A stretch of DNA of 64,000 bases from Paracoccus denitrificans (GTDB taxonomy: Bacteria; Pseudomonadota; Alphaproteobacteria; Rhodobacterales; Rhodobacteraceae). The DNA is taken from assembly GCA_005768755.1 (NCBI GenBank), contig VAFL01000002.1, forward strand, positions 124,001 through 188,000, in the 5' to 3' direction. Numbering within the stretch: the first letter of the stretch is position 1; each line of letters begins with the position of its first letter. The notes beneath the pieces are model-generated. The model searched no databases, was not told the origin of the DNA, and saw nothing but the letters and a program-made list of their open reading frames with translations. Shown here one piece after another: positions 16,750-24,711 of the stretch. A program made the translations under genes and the position numbers.

Positions 16750-17885
16750 CAGCGATAGGCCGTCACGCGGCCGCCGGGCAGCGGGACATACTTGCGGATC
16801 TTGCGAAAACCCGGCGGGTCCAGCTCGGCCAGCGACTGATAGGGCCGCGCCGGCAGGACAAGCGCCCGCTCGACAGCGCTTGCGCCCTGCCCCGCCCCGC
16901 CGAGACCCAGCGGATCAAGCTTGAATATCTGCCGCTCCGCGACGCCGAAAAATCCGGTGGTCTCCATCGTCGCGCGTTCAGCCTGCAGGTCTTCGATAGT
17001 CAGCGCAACTGCCCAATCCTCGCCCGAAGGTGCGCGGGCATTGTCCAGCACGTTGCGGATCGGCCCTTCCTGCGTGGTGAACTGCTGCGAATAGATTGGC
17101 CCCATCAGCATCCGGCGCAGCCGGAACGGGTGAAGCTTGTCAAAGTCGCGGTCGAACCCCTGTGCAATGGTCAGCAGTTGCAAGGTCGTCACCGATTGCG
17201 CCATCAGATGGGCCTGCACCTCTGGCCAGCGCTTATTGTCATCGGCAAGCGGCCGGCGGCCCGAGTCGTCGCAATCCATCAGGTAGACGACCGGAAGATT
17301 CAGTTGGCTGTCATAGACGGCCCAATGAATCAGCCAGCGGCGCCGATTGCCCGCATCCGACAGCCAATAGGCGTTCGGATGCATCTGCGGCCAGAACAGC
17401 CCCCCCTTGGCCAGCGTCTCGTAATACAGGCGTTGCGACATGGCATATTGCAGCCGCGTCGGGATGGTCAGGTCGCCGACGATCTGGCGGATCATGTCAT
17501 CCCTGATCTGCTGAGTATCGGCACTGCGCGCCAGGTGATCGCTTGCCTGCGCCGCATCCGCCGCCATCTGCGCCAGCTCTGACCAGATGGGATAGCCGGA
17601 TTCGTGGACATCGATTGTCAGGAACTTGCGCAACGGCCCCTCGACCCGTCCCGACACAAGGTACTTCATCGACAGCGCATCGGCCGAGCGGACCATCGCA
17701 AGCAGATAGGACCCGATCACATCAACTTCGGTCTGCGTGAACAGCCTGTCGCGCACCATCTCGTTCAAGACTGCCGGCAGCGTTGCGGAAATCAGGCGCA
17801 ACTTCTCGAAATAGCGCCGCGCGATCAGATCATCCTCGATCTGGCGGTGATCGGCGTCAAGCGTGCCGGTGCGGTCGTCACTCAT
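16749..17885 (-). CDS. Unknown soluble protein of the AAA+ block
   Basis: 378 residues. The N-terminal half is helical (RRYFEKLRLISATLPAVLNEM and further amphipathic stretches); the middle has LIHWAVYDSQLNLPVVYLMDCDDSG, which looks like a beta-strand core; the C-terminus is basic and Pro/Gly-rich. No signal peptide, no membrane helix, no family recognised. The start MSDDRTGTL is chosen because its ATG overlaps the TGA of the upstream membrane gene (ATGA); a longer start at 17924 would overlap that gene by about 40 bases. Confidence 0.72.
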   Translation of the reverse strand: MSDDRTGTLDADHRQIEDDLIARRYFEKLRLISATLPAVLNEMVRDRLFTQTEVDVIGSYLLAMVRSADALSMKYLVSGRVEGPLRKFLTIDVHESGYPIWSELAQMAADAAQASDHLARSADTQQIRDDMIRQIVGDLTIPTRLQYAMSQRLYYETLAKGGLFWPQMHPNAYWLSDAGNRRRWLIHWAVYDSQLNLPVVYLMDCDDSGRRPLADDNKRWPEVQAHLMAQSVTTLQLLTIAQGFDRDFDKLHPFRLRRMLMGPIYSQQFTTQEGPIRNVLDNARAPSGEDWAVALTIEDLQAERATMETTGFFGVAERQIFKLDPLGLGGAGQGASAVERALVLPARPYQSLAELDPPGFRKIRKYVPLPGGRVTAYR

Positions 17886-18319
17886 CGCTGATCCCTCGCC
17901 GGCCCAGCCGGTTTCTGACACCACAAGATCGGCTTCGCAAGAAACGTGGATACGCGCGCGCTCATCATATCTCCCCTCTCATTCATCGCGGCCAAAGCCA
18001 GCATCCAGCGGCGCGGAAAATGCAACACGAACCCGATCAGTGTCGCGATCAGGACGGGCGCTGAAAACAACACCCCGATGACCGCATTCGCGACAAACAC
18101 CACCAGAAACCACAATCCCGCAACAAGCAGCGGCCCGAAACAGGCCGCCGACAGCCCAACAAACACGGCCTCGGCCAGCCCGTCGCCCTGCCAGCGCTGC
18201 CACAGACCCGCCAAAAGACCCGATGCGGCAGCACAGGCAAGCGCCACCCACCCCAACCGCCGGCGATCCCACTGGGTCACAGGAAGATCAGGGACCGCTT
18301 CGGGGGAAGGTTCGGGCAT
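17882..18319 (-). CDS. Small membrane protein of the AAA+ block
   Basis: 145 residues. Hydrophobic segments at about 24-42 and two more close together near 50-75 and 80-100 (VFVGLSAACFGPLLVAGLWFLVV and VIGVLFSAPVLIATLIGFVL, quoted separately), with a basic C-terminal tail beginning HFPRRW. No family recognised. The ATG at 18319 is preferred over an adjacent GTG. It lies 73 bases after the coiled-coil gene and overlaps the next gene by 4 bases. Confidence 0.72.
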   Translation of the reverse strand: MPEPSPEAVPDLPVTQWDRRRLGWVALACAAASGLLAGLWQRWQGDGLAEAVFVGLSAACFGPLLVAGLWFLVVFVANAVIGVLFSAPVLIATLIGFVLHFPRRWMLALAAMNERGDMMSARVSTFLAKPILWCQKPAGPARDQR

Positions 18320-18392
18320 CACTCTCAGCTCATCGCTTTCGTCAGGGCGATCATGCGTCGGGGTTTAACGCCCAGACACGAAGGTCCTGCGC

Positions 18393-19466
18393 TCAGCCGC
18401 CATAAAGATTGCTGTCGTGTTTCTTTACGATCTCGCTGAAACGCCGCGCGAAACGTTCGTCCGCCTTGGCCTTTTCTTCCAGCACCTTGCGGGCAAAGAC
18501 CATGTGATCGCCGTGCGCTTCCAGCATGTCGGCCATGCGGTCGTTGGTGGCGGTGCCGATGGCGGCCATCTGGGCCTGCGCTTCCTGATCGGTTTTCACG
18601 CCGATCTCGTTGATACGGTGGGCCACATCCTGCTGCTGCGCGGTTTTCAGCGATTTGGTCAGCGCATCGTACAGAACCACGCGCTGCTTGGTATCCGTCT
18701 GCAGCTTGTTGATCAACACCATCTGGGTGGCCGCCTGATTCTGCAAAGAATCAACCCAGGTCTTGCCAGCCTCGATGTAGCGTTCCAGGGTCTGCGACTT
18801 CGCCAGTGCGACCTGTTCGTCCTGCACAAGCGCGTTATGTTCCTTGTTCGCATTCGCCAGCTCGGTCTCCAGCCGGGTGCGGTCGCTGGGATCGGTCGTG
18901 CTGGCAACCTTGTTTTCAAGCTCGATCAGTTGCGGGTCCATGGCGGCGATCCGTTCGCGCAGGGATTCCAGCGTGGCGACGGTCGCCTCGCGCTCGTCCA
19001 GGGTTCCCGTCAGGTTGGTTTCGACCTGATTTTTCTGCGTGTTCAACTCGTCAAGCTGCCCTTGCAGCAAGCGCGTGATGACGTCGGATTTGGAGATCAG
19101 ATCCTGCAGCTTGTCGTCGATCGAGGCGGTGCGCAGACGCTCCTGCCGCATGGCCTCGGACTTGCCGCCGGCAAAAATTCCGACAAACTTCTCCCACCCG
19201 GTTTTCGACCGCATCTGATCGAAGTCCTTGGAAAAGCCGGCGGTCACATCGTCCAGCCCCATGATCAGCTCGGCGATATTGGCATTCATCGCCTCGGTAT
19301 GGGAATGGACATCGGCCAGCGTGGCATTTGCGATATCAATGCCGGGTTCGGCCACATCCGCGCGCGCAGCAGCCTGATCAAGCCGGCTCGTCACCTCGGC
19401 CATCTTCTGTTGTGTCAGCGTGATTTGCTTCTGTGCTTCGGTCATTTGCTGGTCGAGCGATGCCAT
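18393..19466 (-). CDS. Long coiled-coil protein, first gene of the AAA+ block
   Basis: 357 residues, almost entirely heptad-like helix rich in Gln, Glu, Lys and Ala from residue 1 to about 340, interrupted near 85-105 by a short aromatic/glycine patch (TGWEKFVGIFAGGKSEAM). No signal peptide or membrane helix. In style it recalls TelA/toxic-anion-resistance coiled coils, but I cannot confirm homology. A GGGGAAAG-type site precedes the ATG. As the lead gene, with the divergent M20 gene 120 bp away, it probably carries the block promoter. Confidence 0.75.
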   Translation of the reverse strand: MASLDQQMTEAQKQITLTQQKMAEVTSRLDQAAARADVAEPGIDIANATLADVHSHTEAMNANIAELIMGLDDVTAGFSKDFDQMRSKTGWEKFVGIFAGGKSEAMRQERLRTASIDDKLQDLISKSDVITRLLQGQLDELNTQKNQVETNLTGTLDEREATVATLESLRERIAAMDPQLIELENKVASTTDPSDRTRLETELANANKEHNALVQDEQVALAKSQTLERYIEAGKTWVDSLQNQAATQMVLINKLQTDTKQRVVLYDALTKSLKTAQQQDVAHRINEIGVKTDQEAQAQMAAIGTATNDRMADMLEAHGDHMVFARKVLEEKAKADERFARRFSEIVKKHDSNLYGG

Positions 19467-19586
19467 CGAACTTTCCCCTAATACTCGGTTAACAAAACTT
19501 TAGGCTCTAACGCGGGGCATACAATACCCGTTCCGATAAATCGAGCCTTCTGGACAGCGATCCCCACTCGGGTCACAGTCGCGGCC

Positions 19587-20864
19587 ATGGAAGATCTGAA
19601 CACCGCAATTCTCTCTCGCCGCGACGATCTGATCAGGCTGACGCAGGACCTGATCCGCATCCCGACGCTGAACCCGCCGGGACAGCATTACCGCGATATA
19701 TGCGAATATCTGGAGGCGCGACTGGCGCCCAAAGGATTTGCCTGCGAACTGGTCCGGGCCGCTGGCACGCCCGGCGACAGCGCACGTTATCCGCGCTGGA
19801 ACCTGATCGCGCGCAAAAACGGGACGCGATCAGGGGAATGCGTGCATTTCAACAGCCATCACGATGTCGTGGAAGTTGGTCACGGCTGGACACGTGACCC
19901 TTTCGCCGCCGAACATGCGCCCGACGAAGACCGCATCTATGGCCGCGGCGCCTGCGACATGAAGGGCGGGCTGGCGGCATCAATTATCGCGGCCGAGACC
20001 TTCGCGGAAATCTGCCCCGATTTCGCGGGCCGCATTGAAATTTCGGCCACAGCGGACGAGGAAACCGGCGGCTACGGCGGTGTCGCTTATCTGGCCGAAC
20101 ATGGTCATTATGACGACGTCCAGCACGTCATCATTCCCGAACCGCTGCACAAGGACCGCATCTGCCTTGGTCATCGCGGCGTCTGGTGGGCCGAGATCGA
20201 GACCCATGGCCGCATCGCCCACGGCTCGATGCCGTTCTTGGGCGACAGCGCCATCCGCCACATGGGCGCCGTGCTGGAGGAGATGGAGCAGACGCTTTGG
20301 CCGCTTCTGGCCGGCAAGCGCACCGAAATGCCGGTCATCCCCGACGGCGCTCGCTCCTCGACGCTGAACATCAATTCCATACATGGCGGAGAGCCGGATC
20401 TCGGCCCCGATTTCACCGGCCTGCCCGCCCCTTGCGTCCCCGACCGCTGCCGCATCACCATCGACCGCCGCTTCCTGATCGAGGAAGACCTGTCCGAGGT
20501 GAAGGCCGAGATCACCGCCCTGATGGAACGCATCCGCGCCCGCCGCCCGAATTTCCGCTATGAAATTCGCGACCTGTTCGAGGTCATCCCCTCGATGACC
20601 GACCGCGACGCGCCCGTGGTGCGCACCACCGCCGCCGCGATTGAACGCGTGCTGGGCATACAGGCCGGCTATGTCGTCAGCCCCGGCACCTATGACCAGA
20701 AGCATATCGACCGCATCGGCAAGCTGCATAACTGCATCGCCTACGGGCCCGGCGTGCTGGAAATGGCCCATCAGCCCGACGAATGGATCGGGGTTAATGA
20801 CATGCTGGATTCCGCGCGCGTCATGGGGTTGGTGTTGGCAGATTTGTTGACCGTTAATCAATAG
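19587..20864 (+). CDS. M20-family metallohydrolase (ArgE/DapE type)
   Basis: 425 residues, binuclear zinc amidohydrolase. Metal and catalytic motifs in order: HFNSHHDVV (first His/Asp), GRGACDMKGG (bridging Asp), ATADEETGG (catalytic Glu then metal Glu), an EPLH-type ligand region, and a late AYGPGVLEMAHQPDEW with the final His. A dimerisation lid lies between about 190 and 300. Substrate is uncertain: acetylornithine/succinyl-diaminopimelate deacylase type, but no arg or dap gene is near. It is 10 bases from the following unknown gene. Confidence 0.88.
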   Translation: MEDLNTAILSRRDDLIRLTQDLIRIPTLNPPGQHYRDICEYLEARLAPKGFACELVRAAGTPGDSARYPRWNLIARKNGTRSGECVHFNSHHDVVEVGHGWTRDPFAAEHAPDEDRIYGRGACDMKGGLAASIIAAETFAEICPDFAGRIEISATADEETGGYGGVAYLAEHGHYDDVQHVIIPEPLHKDRICLGHRGVWWAEIETHGRIAHGSMPFLGDSAIRHMGAVLEEMEQTLWPLLAGKRTEMPVIPDGARSSTLNINSIHGGEPDLGPDFTGLPAPCVPDRCRITIDRRFLIEEDLSEVKAEITALMERIRARRPNFRYEIRDLFEVIPSMTDRDAPVVRTTAAAIERVLGIQAGYVVSPGTYDQKHIDRIGKLHNCIAYGPGVLEMAHQPDEWIGVNDMLDSARVMGLVLADLLTVNQ

Positions 20865-20874
20865 GACATTTTCC

Positions 20875-21861
20875 ATGCAACCACCTGAGAAGGCATATGA
20901 TCTTTACGTCCTGGCCGAGTCTGCGACAGAACCTGACGGACAGAGCCGCCACGACGGCTGGTGCTTCGGACTGCCGCCCGGCATCACGCCCGAGGAATGG
21001 CCTCTGGACCCTGCCACGGGATATCCGTTGCAGCACGGTTTCACGCTGCTCCTCCCCGAGGAATTTCGCTGCCACGGTCCCGACATCGTTGCGATCAGCT
21101 TCTTCGGGACGGCGGCAGACCACAATGATGGCGGCCCCGTCACCAACCGGGCCGTCGAGGCTGCACTGGCAAGCAAAGACGCCCCCGCTGATCCCGCCTT
21201 GCTGCCCTTCTGGCAGGCGTTTCAGCGCCAGCATCCCCGCCTGCATCGCATGCAGGACATCCTTTACTGCAACTACGCGGTGATCCTGCTGACCCGGCAG
21301 GAATTCGACGCGCCCTTCACCCGCCCGCCGGCGCCGGTCAACAGCCCGCGTCTGGACGACGTTCCACCGCCCCGCTGGCTTTCGGAAGGCGGCGCAGCAG
21401 CACGGAACTCCATGAATTACTCGCCCTTGCCGCAGAAAACCGACCATCTTGGTTCGATGGCGGCCCTGGGGGGCGAACATGCGATGCTGGCCGATCAGAT
21501 CGCAAACTGTGCGCTTCTGCCGTTCAACCGCGCGCTGAAACTGGTGCCGCGCGCGCAGGACCCGAATGCCGGCAAGGTTCCAATGGAAAGCTGGGCGTCA
21601 GCCGAGGATGGATCGGGCTATCAAAGCTTCTTCTACTGGCTGAACGACAAGCCAGGTGCCGAGAACTATCGGGAGCATGACTGGGCCCAGGGCCACCAGA
21701 TCAATCATCTTGGCGGCACGATGCGGCCCGTTCAGGCAGTGCCGGAAGGCATCGGCCCGTTCTATGTCGAGTTCGAGGAATATCTGGGCGGGTTCAACTT
21801 CGGCGGCGGAAACGCGCAGCTTGATTTCCAGAACATGATTTTCGACTGGGCTTGCGGCTGA
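20875..21861 (+). CDS. Unknown soluble protein downstream of the M20 hydrolase
   Basis: 328 residues, acidic, no signal peptide or membrane helix. It contains aromatic- and glycine-rich stretches such as SRHDGWCFGLPPGITPEEWP, GYPLQHGFTLLLPEE and a C-terminal EEYLGGFNFGGGNAQLDF, resembling beta-rich proteins; I do not recognise the family. It is probably co-transcribed with the M20 gene. A hairpin TTGCGGC/GCCGCAA (21852-21870) encloses the stop codon. Confidence 0.72.
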   Translation: MQPPEKAYDLYVLAESATEPDGQSRHDGWCFGLPPGITPEEWPLDPATGYPLQHGFTLLLPEEFRCHGPDIVAISFFGTAADHNDGGPVTNRAVEAALASKDAPADPALLPFWQAFQRQHPRLHRMQDILYCNYAVILLTRQEFDAPFTRPPAPVNSPRLDDVPPPRWLSEGGAAARNSMNYSPLPQKTDHLGSMAALGGEHAMLADQIANCALLPFNRALKLVPRAQDPNAGKVPMESWASAEDGSGYQSFFYWLNDKPGAENYREHDWAQGHQINHLGGTMRPVQAVPEGIGPFYVEFEEYLGGFNFGGGNAQLDFQNMIFDWACG

Positions 21862-22010
21862 CTGCCGCAAAGACCGGCCATGTCAGACGTCAAGGTCGGC
21901 GCCGCCCCGCCCGCCGACACGACGGCCGATCAGGCGTATTTTCTGGACGCCGCGCGGGTTTGGCCCTAGGGTCGGTCAACATCATTCCATCTGGCGAGAG
22001 GAGCTGTGCC

Positions 22011-22472
22011 ATGAAACTGGTATCCACCGTCGATATCGACGCCCCGCCCGAAAACATCTATCCGCTGTTCCTGAATGCCACGATGGACAAGCGCATCCCG
22101 CTGGCTTTTCGCTTCGGACTGCCCAAGGCCGTGTCCTGTTCGATCATCGAAGGCGATGGCGGGGTCGGCAGCATTCGGCGCTGCATCACGACGCGCGGCT
22201 TCATGGATCAGGTCATCGAAGGCGCTGAACCAAACAGCCGCTTCGCCTATCGGCTGATCGACAGTGACTATTGGGGGCAGGCCTTCATCGGCCATGTCGC
22301 GGACGAAATCACGCTGGAGCCATTGGCAAACGGCCACACCCGCGTTCGCCGCACCACCAGCTTTGACGCCACGGGCATCCTGAAATGGCCGGGCCGCTGG
22401 ATCATGCGCCTGGGATTTCTGCACGCCCATCGTTACGCCAACGAAAACTGGCAGCGTATCGCATCAGCCTGA
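22011..22472 (+). CDS. SRPBCC-family protein
   Basis: 153 residues with the START/Bet v1-like pattern: MKLVSTVDIDAPPENIYPLFLNATMDKRIP at the start, a central EGDGGVGSIRRCIT strand, and a long C-terminal helix. Such proteins bind hydrophobic ligands or act as cyclases; no ligand can be read off. A GAGAGGAG ribosome site precedes the ATG by 7 bases. The longer frame upstream to 21852 overlaps the previous gene and lacks a start signal. Confidence 0.82.
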   Translation: MKLVSTVDIDAPPENIYPLFLNATMDKRIPLAFRFGLPKAVSCSIIEGDGGVGSIRRCITTRGFMDQVIEGAEPNSRFAYRLIDSDYWGQAFIGHVADEITLEPLANGHTRVRRTTSFDATGILKWPGRWIMRLGFLHAHRYANENWQRIASA

Positions 22473-22568
22473 CGGGCGCAGATCGCAGCTATACAATGTT
22501 TAACGCCGACGCATTCGCGCGGGCGCAAGACGTGCTGGATCCCGATGTCCGGCAGTAACTGCGTGCGG

Positions 22569-22973
22569 TCAGGCGACCTCGACGCCCCAGATCGCCGGCA
22601 GAACGTGGTCGCGCGTCAGTGGCGCAAGGATGAATTCCGCGGTCTCCTCTGGCAGGATCCAGCGCGCCTCTTCGATCTCGGATTGCGCGATGAAGTCACC
22701 TTCGGTTTCCAACCGATACAACTCGGCGATGACGCGACGCCCCTCCTCATTGGCGGCGACAGCTTCGAACCTGCCGATATAGGTCGCGGCTGATCCGTCG
22801 CCCGGCGATAAGGCCAGCTCCTCGGCCAGCTCGCGGTAAAGCGCCACCAGGGGCGCCTCTCCGCTGTCTATTTTGCCGCCGGGCTGCATGAAAGCATTTG
22901 TCCCACGCTTGCGCACCAGCAGCGTTGCGCCATCCGATCGCACCAGAGCAGCAGCAGCAATATGAATATCCAT
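22569..22973 (-). CDS. Nudix hydrolase
   Basis: 134 residues. The Nudix box GGKIDSGEAPLVALYRELAEEL fits Gx5Ex7REUxEExGU except for the last position. Nudix enzymes cleave nucleoside diphosphates linked to another group; substrate unknown. The start MDIHIAAAAL is family-like and has a GGGG site; the open frame continues upstream to 23243 but through the promoter region of ftsB. Confidence 0.87.
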   Translation of the reverse strand: MDIHIAAAALVRSDGATLLVRKRGTNAFMQPGGKIDSGEAPLVALYRELAEELALSPGDGSAATYIGRFEAVAANEEGRRVIAELYRLETEGDFIAQSEIEEARWILPEETAEFILAPLTRDHVLPAIWGVEVA

Positions 22974-23241
22974 GGGTCCCCGAACTCCCATTCCCCGTTT
23001 AAAATGAAACCACGCAGCCCGCGAAGCGACAACGCCCAGGCAAGCACGATCAGAAAATCGGGACGTTATCGGCCGAATTTCGCCTATATTGCCGGCGTCA
23101 TTCCCCATTTTCGGCGCTTTCGCGCCAAACATGCTGCCGCGATTTACTGCTGTCAGCGCGTCTGACCGCCTTTCCCCGCCGCGGCTTTCATGCGAATATG
23201 AACGAAATGGCCCAGAGAAGGCCGCAACTTCGGGGCAGTCC

Positions 23242-23535
23242 ATGTCACAGCGCCTGTCGCTTTCTGCGATCGTGATCGTCTTTCTGGCCGTTCTGGCCAG
23301 CGTCTATTTCGCCTTCGCGGCCATTCAGGGTCCGTCCGGCGTCATGCGCCGTATCCAGTTGCAGGAAGAGACAAAGGAACTGATGGCCGAGCGCGAAGAG
23401 TTGCAGGCAGAAGTCGACGCGATGAAGAACCTCACCCATCGGTTATCCGACGAATACCTGGATATCGACCTGCTTGACGAACGCGCGCGCGAGGTGCTGG
23501 GCCTTATTCGCCCCGACGAGGTCATCATACGCTAG
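23242..23535 (+). CDS. ftsB: Septum formation initiator, FtsB/DivIC family
   Basis: 97 residues: one membrane helix (about 8-27), then a leucine-zipper-like coiled coil (IQLQEETKELMAEREELQAEV) and the conserved tail DIDLLDERAREVLGLIRPDEVII. It belongs to the division complex with FtsL and FtsQ. It lies directly upstream of pdhA, where alphaproteobacteria usually carry it. Confidence 0.93.
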   Translation: MSQRLSLSAIVIVFLAVLASVYFAFAAIQGPSGVMRRIQLQEETKELMAEREELQAEVDAMKNLTHRLSDEYLDIDLLDERAREVLGLIRPDEVIIR

Positions 23536-23575
23536 GTCAAGATCGCGGATTGCAGCCCCTTTGGCGATGCGCTAC

Positions 23576-23599
23576 GGATAGTTTAACGCTGAACTATCC
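23576..23599. promoter_or_regulatory. Inverted repeat upstream of pdhA
   Basis: GGATAGTT and AACTATCC, a perfect 8-bp inverted repeat with an 8-base spacer, ends 24 bases before the pdhA ATG and just upstream of its AGGAGG site. It could be an operator or an mRNA leader hairpin. No regulator is identifiable from the sequence. Confidence 0.4.
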
Positions 23600-23623
23600 C
23601 GCCAGCTTGCAGGAGGAACCCGC

Positions 23624-24697
23624 ATGGCCAGGAAACCCGCAGCCACCAAAAGTGCCGCAGCGACACCAGCAGCGTCCAAGGACACAGCCAGCGCGAAATC
23701 CAGCGCCAAGCCGAATGTCTCGAAGGACGAGCTGCTGAAATACTACAAGGACATGCTTCTGATCCGCCGATTCGAGGAAAAGGCCGGCCAGCTTTACGGC
23801 ATGGGCCTGATCGGTGGTTTCTGCCACCTTTATATAGGGCAGGAAGCCGTCGTCGTCGGTCTGGAAGCCGCAGCCGAAGAGGGCGACAAGCGCATTACGT
23901 CTTATCGCGACCACGGCCACATGCTGGCCTGCGGCATGGACCCGAACGGCGTGATGGCCGAACTGACCGGCCGCGAGGGCGGTTATTCCAAGGGCAAGGG
24001 CGGCTCCATGCACATGTTCTCGAAAGAGAAGCATTTCTATGGCGGCCATGGCATCGTCGCGGCACAGGTGCCGCTGGGGGCCGGGTTGGCCTTTGCCGAC
24101 AAGTATCTGGAAAACGGCCGCGTGACCTTCACCTATTTCGGTGACGGTGCGGCGAACCAGGGTCAGGTCTATGAAACCTACAACATGGCCGAACTTTGGG
24201 ACCTTCCGGTGATTTTCGTCATTGAAAACAACCAGTATGCAATGGGCATGTCGGTCAAGCGCTCGACCAAGTCGACCACGCTTTTCGGGCGCGGCGAGGC
24301 CTTCGGCATTCCCGGCGAACAGGTGGACGGCATGGACGTGCTGGCCGTGAAGGCCGCAGGCGAGAAAGCCGTCGCCCACTGCCGCGCGGGCAAGGGTCCC
24401 TATATCCTTGAAGTGATGACCTATCGTTATCGCGGCCATTCGATGTCGGACCCGGCGAAATACCGGACGCGCGAGGAAGTGCAGAAGATGCGCGACGAAC
24501 GCGACCCGATCGAGAACGTGCGTGAATTGCTGCTGCAGGGCAAGCATGCATCCGAAGATGACCTGAAGGCCATCGACAAGGAAATCAAGCAGATCGTGAA
24601 CGATGCCGCCGAGTTTTCGAAGGAAAGCCCGGAACCGGCGCTGGATGAGCTGTGGACCGATATCTACGCCGAAGTGGCACCCCAGGAAGAAGCGTAA
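23624..24697 (+). CDS. pdhA: Pyruvate dehydrogenase E1 component, alpha subunit
   Basis: 357 residues. It binds thiamine diphosphate and with PdhB decarboxylates pyruvate and acetylates the E2 lipoyl group. The ThDP motif reads GDGAANQGQVYE with the following Asn in FVIENNQYAM; the phosphorylation-loop region YRYRGHSMSDP is present. The first 35 residues are an Ala/Lys/Ser-rich extension. The AGGAGG ribosome site is strong. First gene of pdhABC; 14 bases to pdhB. Confidence 0.97.
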   Translation: MARKPAATKSAAATPAASKDTASAKSSAKPNVSKDELLKYYKDMLLIRRFEEKAGQLYGMGLIGGFCHLYIGQEAVVVGLEAAAEEGDKRITSYRDHGHMLACGMDPNGVMAELTGREGGYSKGKGGSMHMFSKEKHFYGGHGIVAAQVPLGAGLAFADKYLENGRVTFTYFGDGAANQGQVYETYNMAELWDLPVIFVIENNQYAMGMSVKRSTKSTTLFGRGEAFGIPGEQVDGMDVLAVKAAGEKAVAHCRAGKGPYILEVMTYRYRGHSMSDPAKYRTREEVQKMRDERDPIENVRELLLQGKHASEDDLKAIDKEIKQIVNDAAEFSKESPEPALDELWTDIYAEVAPQEEA

Positions 24698-24711
24698 GGG
24701 AGGGATCAAGA

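Noticed and set aside
21880..21969. Short frame of 29 codons between the 328-residue gene and the SRPBCC gene
   Set aside because: It starts with MSDVKVGAAPP but has no ribosome site, no partner and no conserved feature; too little to call a gene.
22494..22557. 20-codon frame MFNADAFARAQDVLDPDVRQ after the SRPBCC gene
   Set aside because: Too short, no ribosome site; chance occurrence cannot be excluded.
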